Origin: Azolla pinnata
Taxonomy: Eukaryota; Streptophyta; Polypodiopsida; Salviniales; Salviniaceae
Length of the DNA stretch: 49,407 bases
Direction of reading: 5' to 3'
NCBI GenBank assembly: GCA_037176905.1
Contig: JBBBWG010028179.1
Coordinates: forward strand, 1-49,407
This document shows, piece after piece, positions 1 through 17,200 of this stretch; within the stretch, counting starts at the first letter, position 1; each line of letters starts with the position of its first letter. A model generated the notes under the pieces. The model saw only the letters and a program-made list of their open reading frames with translations, was not told the origin of the DNA and searched no databases. The translations under genes and the position numbers were made by a program.

Positions 1-76
1 CTTGCGTTTTTACGCATGAGCTCCAATCCTCATCCCACCAGCAGCCGCCGAGATTCCGCAACAAAATCCAGGAAGC

Positions 77-120
77 GCAAACAGATTCCAGATTCCAGAT
101 TCCAGATTCCAGATTCCAGA
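77..120. repeat. ATTCCAG heptamer repeat
   Basis: The heptamer ATTCCAG is repeated head to tail about five times, and similar isolated copies lie near 200-225. It sits at the window edge upstream of the CIPK promoter. No gene is visible in the first 400 bases. Confidence 0.75.
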
Positions 121-267
121 CGCGCGCGAGCACCGATGGCCGGCCAGCGGCAGCTCGACCTCTTTGCAACAACAGCCCTCAAGATTCCGCTAACGGAATC
201 GAGGAAGTGGAAACAGATTCCAGATTTCATACACCTCCTAGACACATGTTTAAGTGCCTAATTCAGA

Positions 268-370
268 GCCCTTCTTCTTCTTCTTCTTCTCCTTCTTTCT
301 TTCTTCTTCTTCTTCTCTTCCTTCTTCTTCTTCTTCTTCTCTTCCTTCTTCTTCTTCTTCTTCTTCTTCA
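268..370. repeat. TTC/CTT trinucleotide microsatellite
   Basis: This is an almost uninterrupted pyrimidine tract, mainly TTC with a few CTC and TTT interruptions. It ends about 35 bases before the likely TATA box of the CIPK gene. Long ORFs on both strands here encode only poly-Ser, poly-Leu, poly-Glu or poly-Lys and are not genes. Confidence 0.9.
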
Positions 371-402
371 TATTTTGCTTTGTGTGTCTGAAAAGTTTTC
401 TC

Positions 403-411
403 TTTATATAG
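403..411 (+). promoter_or_regulatory. Putative TATA box of the CIPK gene
   Basis: TTTATATAG lies about 420 bases upstream of the CIPK start codon. Transcription starting about 30 bases downstream would give a purine-rich 5' leader of roughly 390 nt. That leader would include the GAAGAG/GGAGGA tract at about 720-826. The call rests on motif and position only. Confidence 0.4.
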
Positions 412-719
412 ACAAAGACAGAAGAGGCCTTCCATGTCCAATCTGCCTCTCGAGCGAGCGAGCGAACGAGCGACCCATTTCGACAGAGAAGCCCATCTGC
501 TTCTCTCTTGCCCCCGCGCACCATCGCCGTCGTCTTCCCATTGTCCCCTGCCCATCAGGATTTTGTTTGCATTGTCCATTCCCCCCCCAGGGAGAACGGA
601 GCGGGAACCCATTTCCCCTGCTACCAGGATTGAGCGCTGAGACGAATCTGAAAAGACGGGAGGAGGGGCAGACGGAAAAAGGAGGGCGCGGCTGCTGAAT
701 AGGAAGCAAAATAAAGGGA

Positions 720-828
720 GGAAAGGTGGAAGAAGAAGAATAAGAAGGAGAATAAGAGGAAGAGGAAGACGAGGACGAGGACGAAGAGGAGGAGGAGGAG
801 GAGGTGGAGGAGGAGGGGAAAAAGAAGG
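720..828 (+). repeat. Purine-rich (GAA/GGA)n tract in CIPK leader
   Basis: The + strand is almost all purine, in GAA, GAG and GGA triplets, and runs directly up to the CIPK start codon at 830. It is probably transcribed as 5' UTR. The same arrangement, a purine tract abutting a start codon, is seen at the aspartokinase gene. Confidence 0.75.
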
Positions 829-829
829 A

Positions 830-5922
<5,093 letters not shown>

Positions 5923-6304
5923 CTGCAAGAACATGGTTCTTTTTTACCTCCTTTCCTTTTATTATCTTGTTTGTTACAAACTGTGTGCGGTGTTTAACTA
6001 ACACAAGGGCTGAGCAAGAAATACCTTGGGCAAAAGATCAGGACTGGGATGCATTTTAGTTTCTCATTTGTATAGTACATTGATATATAGACTGTTTTTA
6101 TTCCCCGGTGATGCCACATGGTGTAAAATGTATAATAATAAAAATATAGGAACTATAACTTTTGTAATCTTTGGGAGATCAAGTCTGTGTGTATTCTTTG
6201 CTTGCTTTTTCTTTCTCTTAGTGTTGTCAATTTTTTGTTGAGAAAGCTGCTTAGACAACAGAATGGAATAGTGGTGCCGCCAGTATAGCGAATGGTATAC
6301 TAGC

Positions 6305-6349
6305 ATGACGTGAATCCTTGTTGCATTTAGCAACAGTAATTCACGTCAT
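6305..6349. repeat. Palindromic hairpin with TGACGTGA arms
   Basis: Arms of 11 bases (ATGACGTGAAT and ATTCACGTCAT) pair perfectly. An inner 7-base stem (6318-6324 with 6330-6336, one G-T pair) follows after a 2-by-2 internal loop and closes on a 5-base loop. Each outer arm contains a TGACGT core, a known bZIP/TGA-factor target. It lies about 380 bases past the CIPK stop codon, so it may be in the 3' UTR or just beyond. Confidence 0.7.
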
Positions 6350-6858
6350 AAGCATGGTAATAGTCTCCATATTTTGAACTCTTGGGGCTGATTTGAGGAA
6401 GAAAAAACTGGAACTGCTTCTTTTTTGGCTTTTGAGAAATCATTGCTTGGAACTAGCATGCAAACCATAGCTGCCGGATGTGGAAGAGCTTGCATCAGGT
6501 CAGCCGGCATCTTTTAAGAGCTTCAAATGGACCCTTTTTTTTAAAGTATAAAAGGAGAGGGCCACAAATTCCGATCGATTGGGCAAGCAATGCAATTGGT
6601 TTTGCTGTGGGGCATTTGGAAACTGGCTTAAAACACTTCAGCAATGCTGGACAAACCTGGCTAGGTGTATCAGAGAACAGTGTATTGAGGATGTGGTTTT
6701 GCTTGTATTCCTACTTGACCATAAAATGCAAGAGGCTTGAATGTACATGCATGCTTTGTATACTCTTGATGGTTCATGTAATTCAAGTCTTGTTGCCTTT
6801 GACATTGTAATTCAATTCTCTCACATTGTTTTGCACTTTCACTTGGCTTTGGTCAAGC

Positions 6859-7070
6859 TAGCATGTTTCCATTGCCTTCTTTCTATTTTAACAATTGGTT
6901 TCAGAGCTTTGAATTGGCCAACAATAGGTTAATGCTGATAAATTTCATTGTCGCATATGGATCATAGCATGTTTCCATTGCCTTCTTTCTATTTTAACAA
7001 TTGGTTTCAGAGCTTTGAATTGGCCAACAATAGGTTAATGCTGATAAATTTCATTGTCGCATATGGATCA
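6859..7070. repeat. Perfect 106-bp tandem duplication
   Basis: Bases 6859-6964 and 6965-7070 read identically base for base. The lack of divergence implies a very recent duplication or an assembly artefact. No coding sequence is involved. Confidence 0.95.
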
Positions 7071-7860
7071 TCATCTTCTAAGGAGTGAACTGACCAGGTC
7101 GATGCTCTAAGATTTGATTAAAAAAATGCAAACATGTGTTTCAACATTTATGTCTTTCTTTTCTTTTTCTCGTATTGTTTGGTTGCAAGAATACAATATG
7201 GCTTCATAATCTCTTGCTTCAATCAATTTCTTCTGATTACCTTCCCATTTCCCAGAGCAAGTCCCACTTCCATATGTGATTTGATGATCCATTTCCTTTC
7301 CATGATTTTTCATTGCAAAAACACCTCAATTTTGCTAAAATGTGAAGGCTTTGTACAAGAGGACAGCTAATCCTATGCTAGTCAGCTTGTATATATTAAA
7401 ATTAAACGAGAACAATACTCCTTGATTGTGTTACCCACAGTTGAATCTCATAACTAGATTCCACGAATCAATGCTAGGTTTTGCTATCGAATCGTTATCA
7501 TAAAACCAAAATTTGAGCCTGAAACATTGTCGTTAGGAAATTTGCTTGGAAACTTCGTGGTCACGATGTCAAACCGAATGCCACGAGTAGAACACAATGA
7601 GATTTTTGGGTTCTTAAGACCAATCTCGATCGATCCAATGTCCATACCAAATTTTCCAGCAGAAATGAGATCCTGAAATCAAGTTAGTTTCTGACCTCAA
7701 CTATCCTAACGAAGAAGAACCCAAACATCATCTTCTCCAACGAATTGGAACCCAAATCGCCCACGTCCCGGGAACGAGAGCCAGAGACAGCCGGACTGAT
7801 TGACGGTCGGTCCGTCAGATCCACCAAGAAAAGGAGGAGGAGAGGAAGAAGAAGCAGAGC

Positions 7861-10800
7861 ATGTCGATGGAGCCTCTCCTCTTCAGGACGCCCTCCTCCT
7901 TCATGCCCCCTCTCTGCGGATTAGGGTTTCATTTGATCAGCATGAAGAGACCCATTTCTTTGTTGTCCCGTCTTCTTGGCCCTATTTCAGCTAATCGACC
8001 TCGATTCAACTCATCGGTATGTGTGTGTGTGTGTGTGATGTGTCTATCCTTTTTTGGGTGCAGTATGCATTTGCAAATGTATAACCAGATATCTTGTATG
8101 TATGTATGCGTGCGTGCCTGTATACATGTATTCAGGAGGCATAAGCTTCATAGCTCTTCTCCCTTTTTCTAGTGATAATTCCATACCGTAGTGAAAAATC
8201 TAACCTTTTCACTAGTCTTTTGTACATGATCCATAACAGCAACTATCCTATATTCCTGTTTTGAATTTGAGCTGCAGAGATTTGTTTGGGCATAAATCTC
8301 GTTAAGATTTTGCAACTGAAAAAAAGTGAAAATTTTCCATCCTTCACGTGATTATGGCTTGGCTTGCATTGTCCAGTCTGCAAATTAAATCTATGGATGA
8401 GCATGATGAATATTGCCAACATTGTGCTCCAATTTCACTTTTAATGGTTGCAAAAATATGCTTATTTTTATTCATGCGTTGCACAGTCTACAAACTAAAA
8501 TCCGCGGATGAACACAATGAATATAACAAATGGCATGTTCCTAGGTCACGTCTCATGGTTGCAGGAACTATGGATTTATACAGACAAACGCAATCATGCA
8601 GGAGAAGAAAGAAAATATGCATATGGATGTAGCACACGTAGACAATGCACACTCGGAAGAAACTCACATATGAAGGAGAAAGAGAAAGTAGACCATTAGT
8701 GAACCCAAGAATGGAATGAAATGAAATGAATGGTAGATGGATGGATAACGGGAGACCGAGATGGTTCATAGTGCTACTTGGAGTGTGGAGATATAAATCT
8801 AGGAAAAGAATCTAAAACACCATATCATGCCAATGGAAATAAACAGAAATGCTAGCTTGAATGGGGTTCCAAATTTATCCAGGAAGCACTATTATAAGAC
8901 TCCAAAATGGATATGTACTCTTTTTGCAGTAGATAATAGCAGCATGGTAGATCATATGAAAAGCCTGATAAAAGTGGGCAAACCCTATTTTGAAGAAATG
9001 ACACATGAGCAAGCTTTCTTGTGTAGAACAGAATTAGTTATTTTTCAGGCACACACTTGTTCTTTACAAAGATCCTTCTAGTAAAAGATGCAACCGTACA
9101 CATCCAGGAAAATTATGCAGATGATGATAATTAATTTCCCGACAGCAGATATACTTGTCTTTCAAGTTGGGTTCGCAATTCGAGGAAATAATTGCATGGC
9201 ATACCTATGTGAGGCAATGAAGAAAAACTGGGGGGTATTCTGGAAGTTTCTCAGTAACTTACATATACCAACCACTACCAATAGCTGTGGCTCAGGGAAA
9301 CTCCATGTTGATCACTAGGCAATGTTGCTTGCTCATGGAGTAGACCTAGTCATTGTGTTTTTGAATCCAAATGTGAGGTATAGCTCTATTATGATACCAT
9401 TTTTGTTTATCTATTACTATGTGCAGAATTCGCAGTTGGATTCTGATCTCTTTGACGACATGTTTGGTCCTTCTAAAGATCCTTATAAGTTAGTCCTATC
9501 TCAGATGCTCTATTATGGATGATGCAATTTCCTATGCTTTCATAATAGTTGGTAACTTAGGAACTGGGAATGCTTATAGCTTGCAAACAGCAAGATCTCA
9601 CATAAGGACTTCGTATGGAGAAGATGGAGAACTGTTGAGTACCCTTCCTTGCCCAGATTGTCGAGGTCGGGGATATATAGTGTGTCCACAATGTGAAATT
9701 TCTCTGGATTTATCTTGCACGCAATGCTCTGGAAAGGTATACCACTTCTCATGTTTAGATTTATGTTTCATGTCCTGCGAAGAAAGATCCATTTGGATGA
9801 ATAAGGATCAAGTGTCTTTTTAGGGTTTGACAGCGTGCTTGGGATGTATGGGAAATCGAGTGGCTCCAGTGCCACCACAGTATGACACACTCTGGGAAGA
9901 AAAAAAGATAGGGTATCTACCTACATTTTTCTCATGATCCTGAACATTATTATTTATGACTGATATGTGTAATATGCAATGATTCTTTTCATATTGGGCA
10001 TCATCAATGAATGTGCTGCAGTGGTCCAGTAACGCTGCCGATTGAAGATGATGAAATCATAGATAACATGGATATCCAAGTTCCACGTAGGAAATCCAAA
10101 CGTATATATACCTCACCTTCTCAGGACGTACGTGAGAAAATACGGCAAGCCCTCAAGGTCTGACGGCATTGAATGTATATAACATATTGCTTACCTTCAT
10201 ATGCCAGGTTGGCAATCTAGCTTTACTTGGATGTATACTCGAGGATTAAAATCGGTGAAAATCAGGTTTCATACAGGTTTTCCCTTCTTTTATGTGTAGG
10301 CATTGGATGCTCGTACAGGTTCTGTCACAAGAAGGATGAGGAGAATACATAGTGATCCAATCCTTAGTAGGAAAAGGATAGCAGCAATCAAGGTTACGCT
10401 TACTTCTGCTTTTTTCCATGGTGTGCTTTTACTTTTTCGTTTGAATTCTAGGAAAAGCTGTCAATATTAACAATCCTTCAAGAATATTCTTACTGTGAAT
10501 TTGACTGTTATAGCAGTGTCGCATATGCATATTCATGATTTACAGATTAATTTCACATAAGATTGGTCTTCAAATGATCTCAAAATCTCTATATAATTTG
10601 AAAGCCTTTTGGTGGTCATACAACCATAATGTTGAAAGTATAGGTAACTTGAAGCCAATGCATTCAAAAGAACAAGAACTGGAAAAGGTTGAGAGCTTAG
10701 GGCTTAGGGTTTTCGGGTATGACTCTCCTCAACCTTGTAAGGAAAATTTAGCGCCGTCAAATGAAACTGTAATGAGATGTGAAACAGGAAAGGTGATCTT

Positions 10801-11631
10801 ATAATCCAGGTATTATACCGTAGTAATAGGACTGGAACTTGGAAACATCTTACACATGTTTGTAATATAGATGGAGTAAGTTCAGAAGGAGCTTATTTCT
10901 ATACCTGTATAATTATCTAACATTTATAGAGTTATCCACTTGATTTATCCAGAAAGCAAAGAGCTCAGAAGCTTCGAGGAAAGCAGTTAGTGAGAAATTG
11001 CGCCAGTATTTCCAGGATCCTGCAAATCGACTCAAACGTAGTCTTAGTTTAAGAGGTGAGGCATTGCTCAAGAAATTCAAGCATCGCATGCATGAGAAAA
11101 CATGAACTATTTATATAAAAGAACTCTTGGCTTTTTAAATGAATTGTAATAAAAACTATGGGTGGATTCATGCTATTTCTGACTGAAAGAAAAACCCTAA
11201 AAGTTCTAGGTCTCCATTTAGGGTTAGGGCTCCATGATAAAATAAAATTTCAAGTAAAATCTCGTGGGCAAATTGAGGGATGTACTGCTAAGTTTGCACA
11301 TTTGTGTATGCCGAGAAATTTTACAATTGCATATATTGTCTTGTCAGGTGTCGATTACTATTGTAGCAATTGTGGGGAGAAGGGTCATCGTTGCCATTAC
11401 TGCCCAAGTCTATCTGAATCTGAGAGAGCTAACATGTCCTACCGCTGTGGAATATGTGGCCAGGAAGGACATAACAGGGCGAGCTGTCCATCAAAGGAGG
11501 TGTCAAAGAATACGAAGAAGAAACATGCACATCAGACACAGAAGAAACGAGATTATCGATGTAGCATATGCAAGGAGATCGGTCACAATGCTAGAAAGTG
11601 TCCAAGCATTGAGATATTCCCAAAGCTTTGA
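7861..11631 (+). CDS. Cys-rich (DnaJ/BSD2-like) + NUMOD3-like + CCHC zinc-knuckle protein, 359 aa, 8 exons
   Basis: Exons: 7861-8016, 9427-9488, 9580-9736, 9824-9912, 10022-10157, 10300-10392, 10953-11055, 11348-11631 (1080 nt, all GT-AG). The first 50 residues are rich in Ser, Arg and Leu with almost no acidic residues, like a plastid or mitochondrial transit peptide. Four CxxC pairs follow at exact 11-residue spacing (C97/C100, C108/C111, C119/C122, C130/C133), with CxxCxGxG character as in DnaJ zinc domains and BSD2. Residues about 200-262 are basic, with repeated SRKRIAAIKKAK- and SRKAVSEKLRQY-like segments that recall NUMOD3 DNA-binding modules. Three CX2CX4HX4C knuckles start at C271, C299 and C337. 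I do not recognise a named gene. The domain content suggests nucleic-acid binding in an organelle, which is inference. Intron 1 is 1.4 kb and starts in a (GT)n tract. Confidence 0.85.
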
Positions 11632-13640
11632 CTCGCTGTAATCAGTTATGCCAAAGTGTATAAATCCCTTTTGTAACCATATCTAAACTATGTGAAGGAA
11701 CTATCACCCAATTGTGGAACTGCACCCAACAGTAAGATACGTGGGGTGATCCATGTATTGTCACAAAACAATTTTTACACACAAACAGGTGATGATCGAA
11801 AAATTCCCCTAAAAAGTGGAGCTCAGTATATTTTTGGGTTTGGGGGTAATGTAAAGACATCTACATTGTCATACAAACTTTGGTCAAGATAATCATTTGG
11901 TTCTATGGGAATTTGAAGCGGAGAGCTGCTACAAAACAGTTTGGTGTGTCAGTACAAAAGGAACGAAACAGAAGCCGAAGACTCGAAGACTTGATGTCAT
12001 TATGATCGAGTTCATTCTGAGAGAAGACTATTGCTTGGTTTGACGTCCTACAACCCATTGATGTTTGATAGCCTTGGGCATATCAGGGCTCAACAATATT
12101 GTGTGTCTTGGATTCAATCATACAGTTTGAGGCCTCTCCACAACACAACCGTGAAGCATCAAAGGGGCCTTGCATCTTGAAATTCTATCAGTAGTTTTAT
12201 AAGGGTCAGAGTAACATCTTCCAGTTTGTACAGGCTCCCCATGGAATAATTTGGTCGGCCCCACAAGTTTGAAAATCTGTAGAGGAAAGTCAGGTATTGC
12301 AGATTAAGAATCAAGATGATCAAGTTGTATCCCTACCATGCACCAAATGAGGAAGTGTACATCCTTGAGACTACTTGGAAGAATCTATGGTTTATTTGTG
12401 TGCAGTTTGAGGCAGGTGATGTCTCATAAATGAGGTGAACCAAGTCATGGTGAAGAAAATTCATAGGGAAATACCAAGGTCAGGCATGATGGAACTGGGC
12501 TATGCAATATTTGGTTGTCTTACCAGCATCAGAATATGTACCCATGCCATGTTGTTGAGCAGATCCTCATTCAAAACTCAACTATATATAGTTAGCTCTT
12601 TCTTTGAGAATGGCTCTCATGTTCTTTTTGCTGGCCCTTGCCAGCAAAAATCAGTGGATGCATGCACATGTTTTGTAGCCAAGTTAAGCATGGGACAGTT
12701 TATGTGCAGTAACACCAAAGGCAGCTTCTTCCTGCAAGAAAAAAAAAACAAAAAACAAAGAGCTGATTGTGCTGCTTGAAACAGATCCTTCTCTGATCCG
12801 GTAGAGGATATCGCACAACAAGAAAAGGGTTTCAATCATTTTATGCGCGAAGGTGCGAGGACGAGGATTTTTCGCTGGCCCAAGGTTCAATGATTCGTAA
12901 GCGAATTGAGGGTTTTCTTTTGTTTTTTGGCTGCTCTACCATTGTGAAGGCTTCAATCATCGATCGTCGATCGCAATGTGATTTGAGGATTTTTTTGGGA
13001 TCAGTCATTTGTATGTAAGAAAACGAACAATTTTTTGGCCGTTCCAACCTATACGGTGAAAGGCGAAACTAAAACCAAAAGTAGTTTGTAAGATTGTAAG
13101 GGCTCTTGAAGCCTCTGGAGCCTGTCCCCAGATGCCAAGCTCAAGCAGAGTATGTGTAGCTTTAAAGTTGAGGGCCTTGTCAATTCTTGCTAGTAGCAAC
13201 AACCAATTCTGGCACCAATAATGCTCAGATAAGATCCATTAAAGATCCCCCCCCCTACAAATCTCTGTCATTCCCATCGATTCCTGCTTGTGGCTTTTGA
13301 TCTTTGAGCGTATGATCTCGATATGTGGAGATCCCAGACATGCATCATGATCGATATGTTGCATTTCGGATGATATGCACATCTTCTGGCTTGCATTCTT
13401 CCTATGGGCTATAGCATCGATGCCTCTTTTTTGTTTTTTTTTGTTTTTTTGCTTGTCTGATGCGATTCATTCTCCTGTCGTGTTTGGCATCCTTCATCGC
13501 AGTGACAGTACAGATGGATCTCTGATGGGCCACATCGGCCCGAAACAGATCAGATCTTTCTTTCTCAAACTTACATGCAATTACATGGCAATATACATAC
13601 ACACAACCCTTGCACACATACACACATACACATGTAATAA
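11632..13640. other. Intergenic region
   Basis: About 2 kb separates the zinc-knuckle gene from the aspartokinase promoter. Short ORFs (such as 12435-12779) show no family resemblance and no splice-supported continuation. A short perfect stem (12625-12635 with 12640-12650, loop CCTT) and a homopolymer C run near 13248 are the only local structures I see. Confidence 0.55.
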
Positions 13641-13654
13641 GTATTAAGGTCAGT

Positions 13655-14250
13655 GAAGAGGAGAAGGAACAAGGGAAGGAGAAGAAGAAAGAAGGAGAAG
13701 GAACAGGGGAAGGAGGAGGAAGAAGAAGAAGAAGAAGAAGAAGAAGAAGGGAACAGGGGAAGGAGAAGAAGAAAGAAGGAACAGGGGAAGGAGGAGGAAG
13801 AAGAAGAAGAAGAAGAAGAAGGGAACAGGGGAAGAGAAGAAGGAGAGAAGAAGGAAGAAGAAGAAGGGAACAGGGGAAGAGGAGGAGGAAGAAGGAGAAG
13901 CAGAAAGAAGGAGAGAAGAAGGAAGAAGAAGAAGGGAACAGGGGAAGAGGAGGAGGAGGAAGGACAAGCAGAAAGAAGAAGAAGAAGAAGAAGGACAAGC
14001 AGAAAGAAGAAGAGAAGAAGGAAGAAGGAAGAAGAAGAAGAAGAAGAAGAAGAAGGGAACAGGGGAAGAGGAGAAGAAGGAAGAAGAAGGAGAAGCAGAA
14101 AGAAGGAGAAGGAAGAAGGAAGAAGGAAGGAGCAGGGGAAGGAGGAACAAGGGGAAGGAGAAGCAGAAGCTGTAGAGGAACAGGGGAAGAGGAGAAGGAA
14201 GCAGGGGAGAAGGAGAAGCAGAAGCTGTAGAGAAGAAGAAGAAGGAGAGA
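13655..14250 (+). repeat. 600-bp polypurine minisatellite upstream of aspartokinase
   Basis: The + strand is almost entirely A and G for about 600 bases. It is built from GAA/GGA triplets punctuated by roughly ten copies of a GGAACAGGGGAAG-like core, so it is a minisatellite inside a triplet repeat. It ends four bases before the aspartokinase ATG and is probably leader or promoter. Long ORFs across it on both strands are low-complexity artefacts. Confidence 0.9.
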
Positions 14251-14253
14251 GCA

Positions 14254-17200
14254 ATGGCCATGGCACTCTCTGCCCAATTCCCTTCTCCTTCCCCCCCTGG
14301 CCTCCCCCTCTCCCCCAGACCTTCCTCTTCCTCCTCCTCCTCCTCCTCCTCCTCCTCCTCCTCTCTCGCATCCAAGGTCTGCTGCCTTGATCGGATCTCG
14401 TGTGCTCTCAACCACCGCCCTCACCTCCTCCTCCTCTCCCTCGCCTCGACCCCGCAAGCTGCTCCTTTGAGAAGAAGACAGCGGCTCTCTGCCATTCGAT
14501 GCGATGCCGCCATCGCCGAGAAGCTCCTGCACGTCTCTGAGAGCGCCGAGGACGAGGCCCAGGGTTCCACCCCTTTCAGCATCGTCATGAAATTCGGGGG
14601 CTCCTCCCTTGCCTCGGCGGAAAGGATGAGAGAAGTATCCGATCTCATCCTCGCGTTTCCCGACGAGAGACCCATTATCGTCCTCTCTGCGATGGGGAAG
14701 ACTACAAATCACTTGCTGCAGGTGCGTATCAAGCCCGTCAGGTTTGAAGATCTGAACTCTATGCCCTATGCATCGACCGCTTGCCGTGCTTTAGTTCACT
14801 GTGGAAAATGTGTGTAAGAATTCCGGGTTTTCCAGGATTTCAGGGCTTTAAGCTCGCAAAATGACACGTTTTTCAGGGCTCTAAGATCTCGAAATGGTCA
14901 GGGTTTCCGTTAATTAATTCATGGAGATTCTGAGATCTGCATGTCGGTTTGTGTCTGTAATGAATCATTGGTTTGTCTCAGGTCAATCTGAAGTATTTAT
15001 GTACATGTGTTTGTTTTGGCTGTTCAGAGCTACGAGCTCAAGAAATGGTTAAGCTTTCCATTGCTCATACTATTCTTGGATAATTTATATCTGAGCCCCT
15101 CAAGAAGATAGTCTTACACGTGGAAGTATTATCACAGCTACAGCCGTTTCCAAGTTTTAGCCGCTAGGGTTTCGTGGGTAATTAAGTATTTTAAGGTTTA
15201 GAAATGTAGGCCCTAGGGTTTAGGTTTTCCTCCAAATTTGCTCCAAGACATGATTGCATAATTAGGCTAATCCTGATATCAGTCGCACTGTTCAGGGTTG
15301 GAGGAGCATCAGGCATTAGGGCTCATAACAAAGGATTTTAGGATCTGTGGAAGAATACTAGGGTTAGAAATTGAACCTTTTTTATGATTTGAGGGTCAAA
15401 TATAAGCGCTTATGATGAAGATACTAGGTGTCTGGTTAAACACAATGATATTTAGGTTTTGCTTGAGCTATTGCAAGACAATTTCTTCTAATCTTTTTGG
15501 GCTTGAGAATGATGTATTAGAGCTCAAAGTGATCCTTTTAGGCCTATTCCAAAACCATGTCATGTAGGTTTCTCAGGGTTACTACTAAATAATGGCTTAC
15601 TTCTTTGTCAATGATCACAGGCGGGTGAAACTGCAGTGAGTTGCGGAGTTGCAAAGTCTTGTCATATCAAGGAACTCAATATGGTGAAGGAGCATCACCT
15701 CAAGTACGTAATGGCTTCTCTGGCTCTAGGAGTCATGATGCTCTTTGTCAATATAATGAAGACCCTTTGTTCGCCTTAGCTATATTGACTTTGTTGATGG
15801 TCCTACTGATGTTTTGTGATTACTTTGTTTAATATAGAACAGTGAAGGAACTGAATGTAGATGAGAGTGTGGTTTCAGGTGTGTGAGACTTACTTTTATT
15901 CATTCATTTTTTAGCTTTTCTATCATAAAAGTTTAGGCTAATTATGTTCCTTTTTTTGTGTCCTTTTCTTTCCTTTTTTTATGCAGACCTTCTTGAAGAG
16001 CTTACTCAGCTAATGACTGGTATTTCTCTTATGAAAGAGCTGACAAATCGAACAAAAGATTATCTTGTATCATTTGGCGAGCGGCTCTCCACACGGATCT
16101 TTAGTGCATACTTGAAGGAAAATGGCGTGAATGCCAAACAGGTCAGGCAACTGCCTTATTCCTAAAGATGCTATATTTAAGGGTTACTGTACTGGAATTG
16201 TGTAGCTGTTTTTTTTATATAATAGCTGCTTACAAACAGTTTAATAGGTCCATCTAATTGTATTTGCTTCGCTTGAGGTAAATGATTCAGTGTTCTGGCT
16301 GTGTTTTCTTTTCTTTATCATCTAAAGTTGTGCAAGCGAACCAGAGAGAACAATACTGCTGTATCCAAATTAACTGAAATTCACATTATCATAAGCTGAA
16401 ATTCATATAGAGTTGATAACTTTTTCATGTATGCGAATTTCTACCAATACTACTTTGCCATTCTTGTTCCTAAAGTTCTTGAACTTGGTCCATGTTTGTA
16501 TCATGTTACATGCTTATCTGTAATATGTAGCCACGTAACATTGACCAGGCAAAAGCTTGTGATGATTGTCTAGGTCTAAACAACTCTAGAAGATGATAAT
16601 GCTGCATCCTTTTAGATTAATATCACATTCTGAAAATATTTATGTTTGCAGTATGATTCTTTTGATTTGGGTTTCATCACTACCGATGAATTTACAAATG
16701 CTGAAATTCTGGAGGCGACATATCCAGCCGTAGCAACCAAACTTCTTAGTGACTGGTCGAAGCAGCCGGATGTAATTCCAATTGTTACAGGTTTTTTGGG
16801 GAAGGTATTTAGTTATCTTTCAAGATTTTGTAGAATTGAACTTGTCTCTGGTTGTTGATATATGAATATGTTCTGAACCTACAGGGACAAAAATCTGGTG
16901 CTATCACAACATTGGGTAGAGGTGGAAGTGACCTGACAGCAACTGCACTTGGAAAGGCATTAGGATTAAGAGAGATACAGGTAAGCAAATACAAGATCTG
17001 TTGTCTACCTTGAGTTCGGATCAAACTCTACTGATAACTTTCTTGCTAAACTCCTAGTTTGCATTTGTTGCTGAACATGGAGTAGATACATCTATTGAAT
17101 GTTATGATTGTTATGTTGTTTGGGTGATATCAACTGCATATATGTGAAATCTAATTTATCATTTGTGGCAGGTATGGAAGGATGTGGATGGAGTATTGAC

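Larger units (their letters stand above)
5923..7860. other. Intergenic region / CIPK 3' flank
   Basis: This AT-rich DNA holds the CIPK 3' UTR and the promoter of the next gene. No ORF here resembles a protein I know. It contains a short imperfect palindrome (6305-6349) and an exact 106-bp tandem duplication (6859-7070), listed separately. Confidence 0.6.

Noticed and set aside
11158-11347. Extension of the zinc-knuckle exon upstream to an ATG at 11158
   Set aside because: It would read intron sequence. The splice acceptor at 11347 joins the preceding exon in frame with the first CCHC knuckle.
12625-12650. Perfect 11-bp stem with CCTT loop, like a bacterial terminator
   Set aside because: It stands in a plant intergenic region with no gene ending next to it. 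Chance or a minor relic is more likely.
13402-14712. Long ORFs (up to 436 aa) on both strands over the purine tract
   Set aside because: They encode only Ser/Leu/Pro or Glu/Arg/Lys runs produced by the triplet repeat and overlap the real aspartokinase exon 1.
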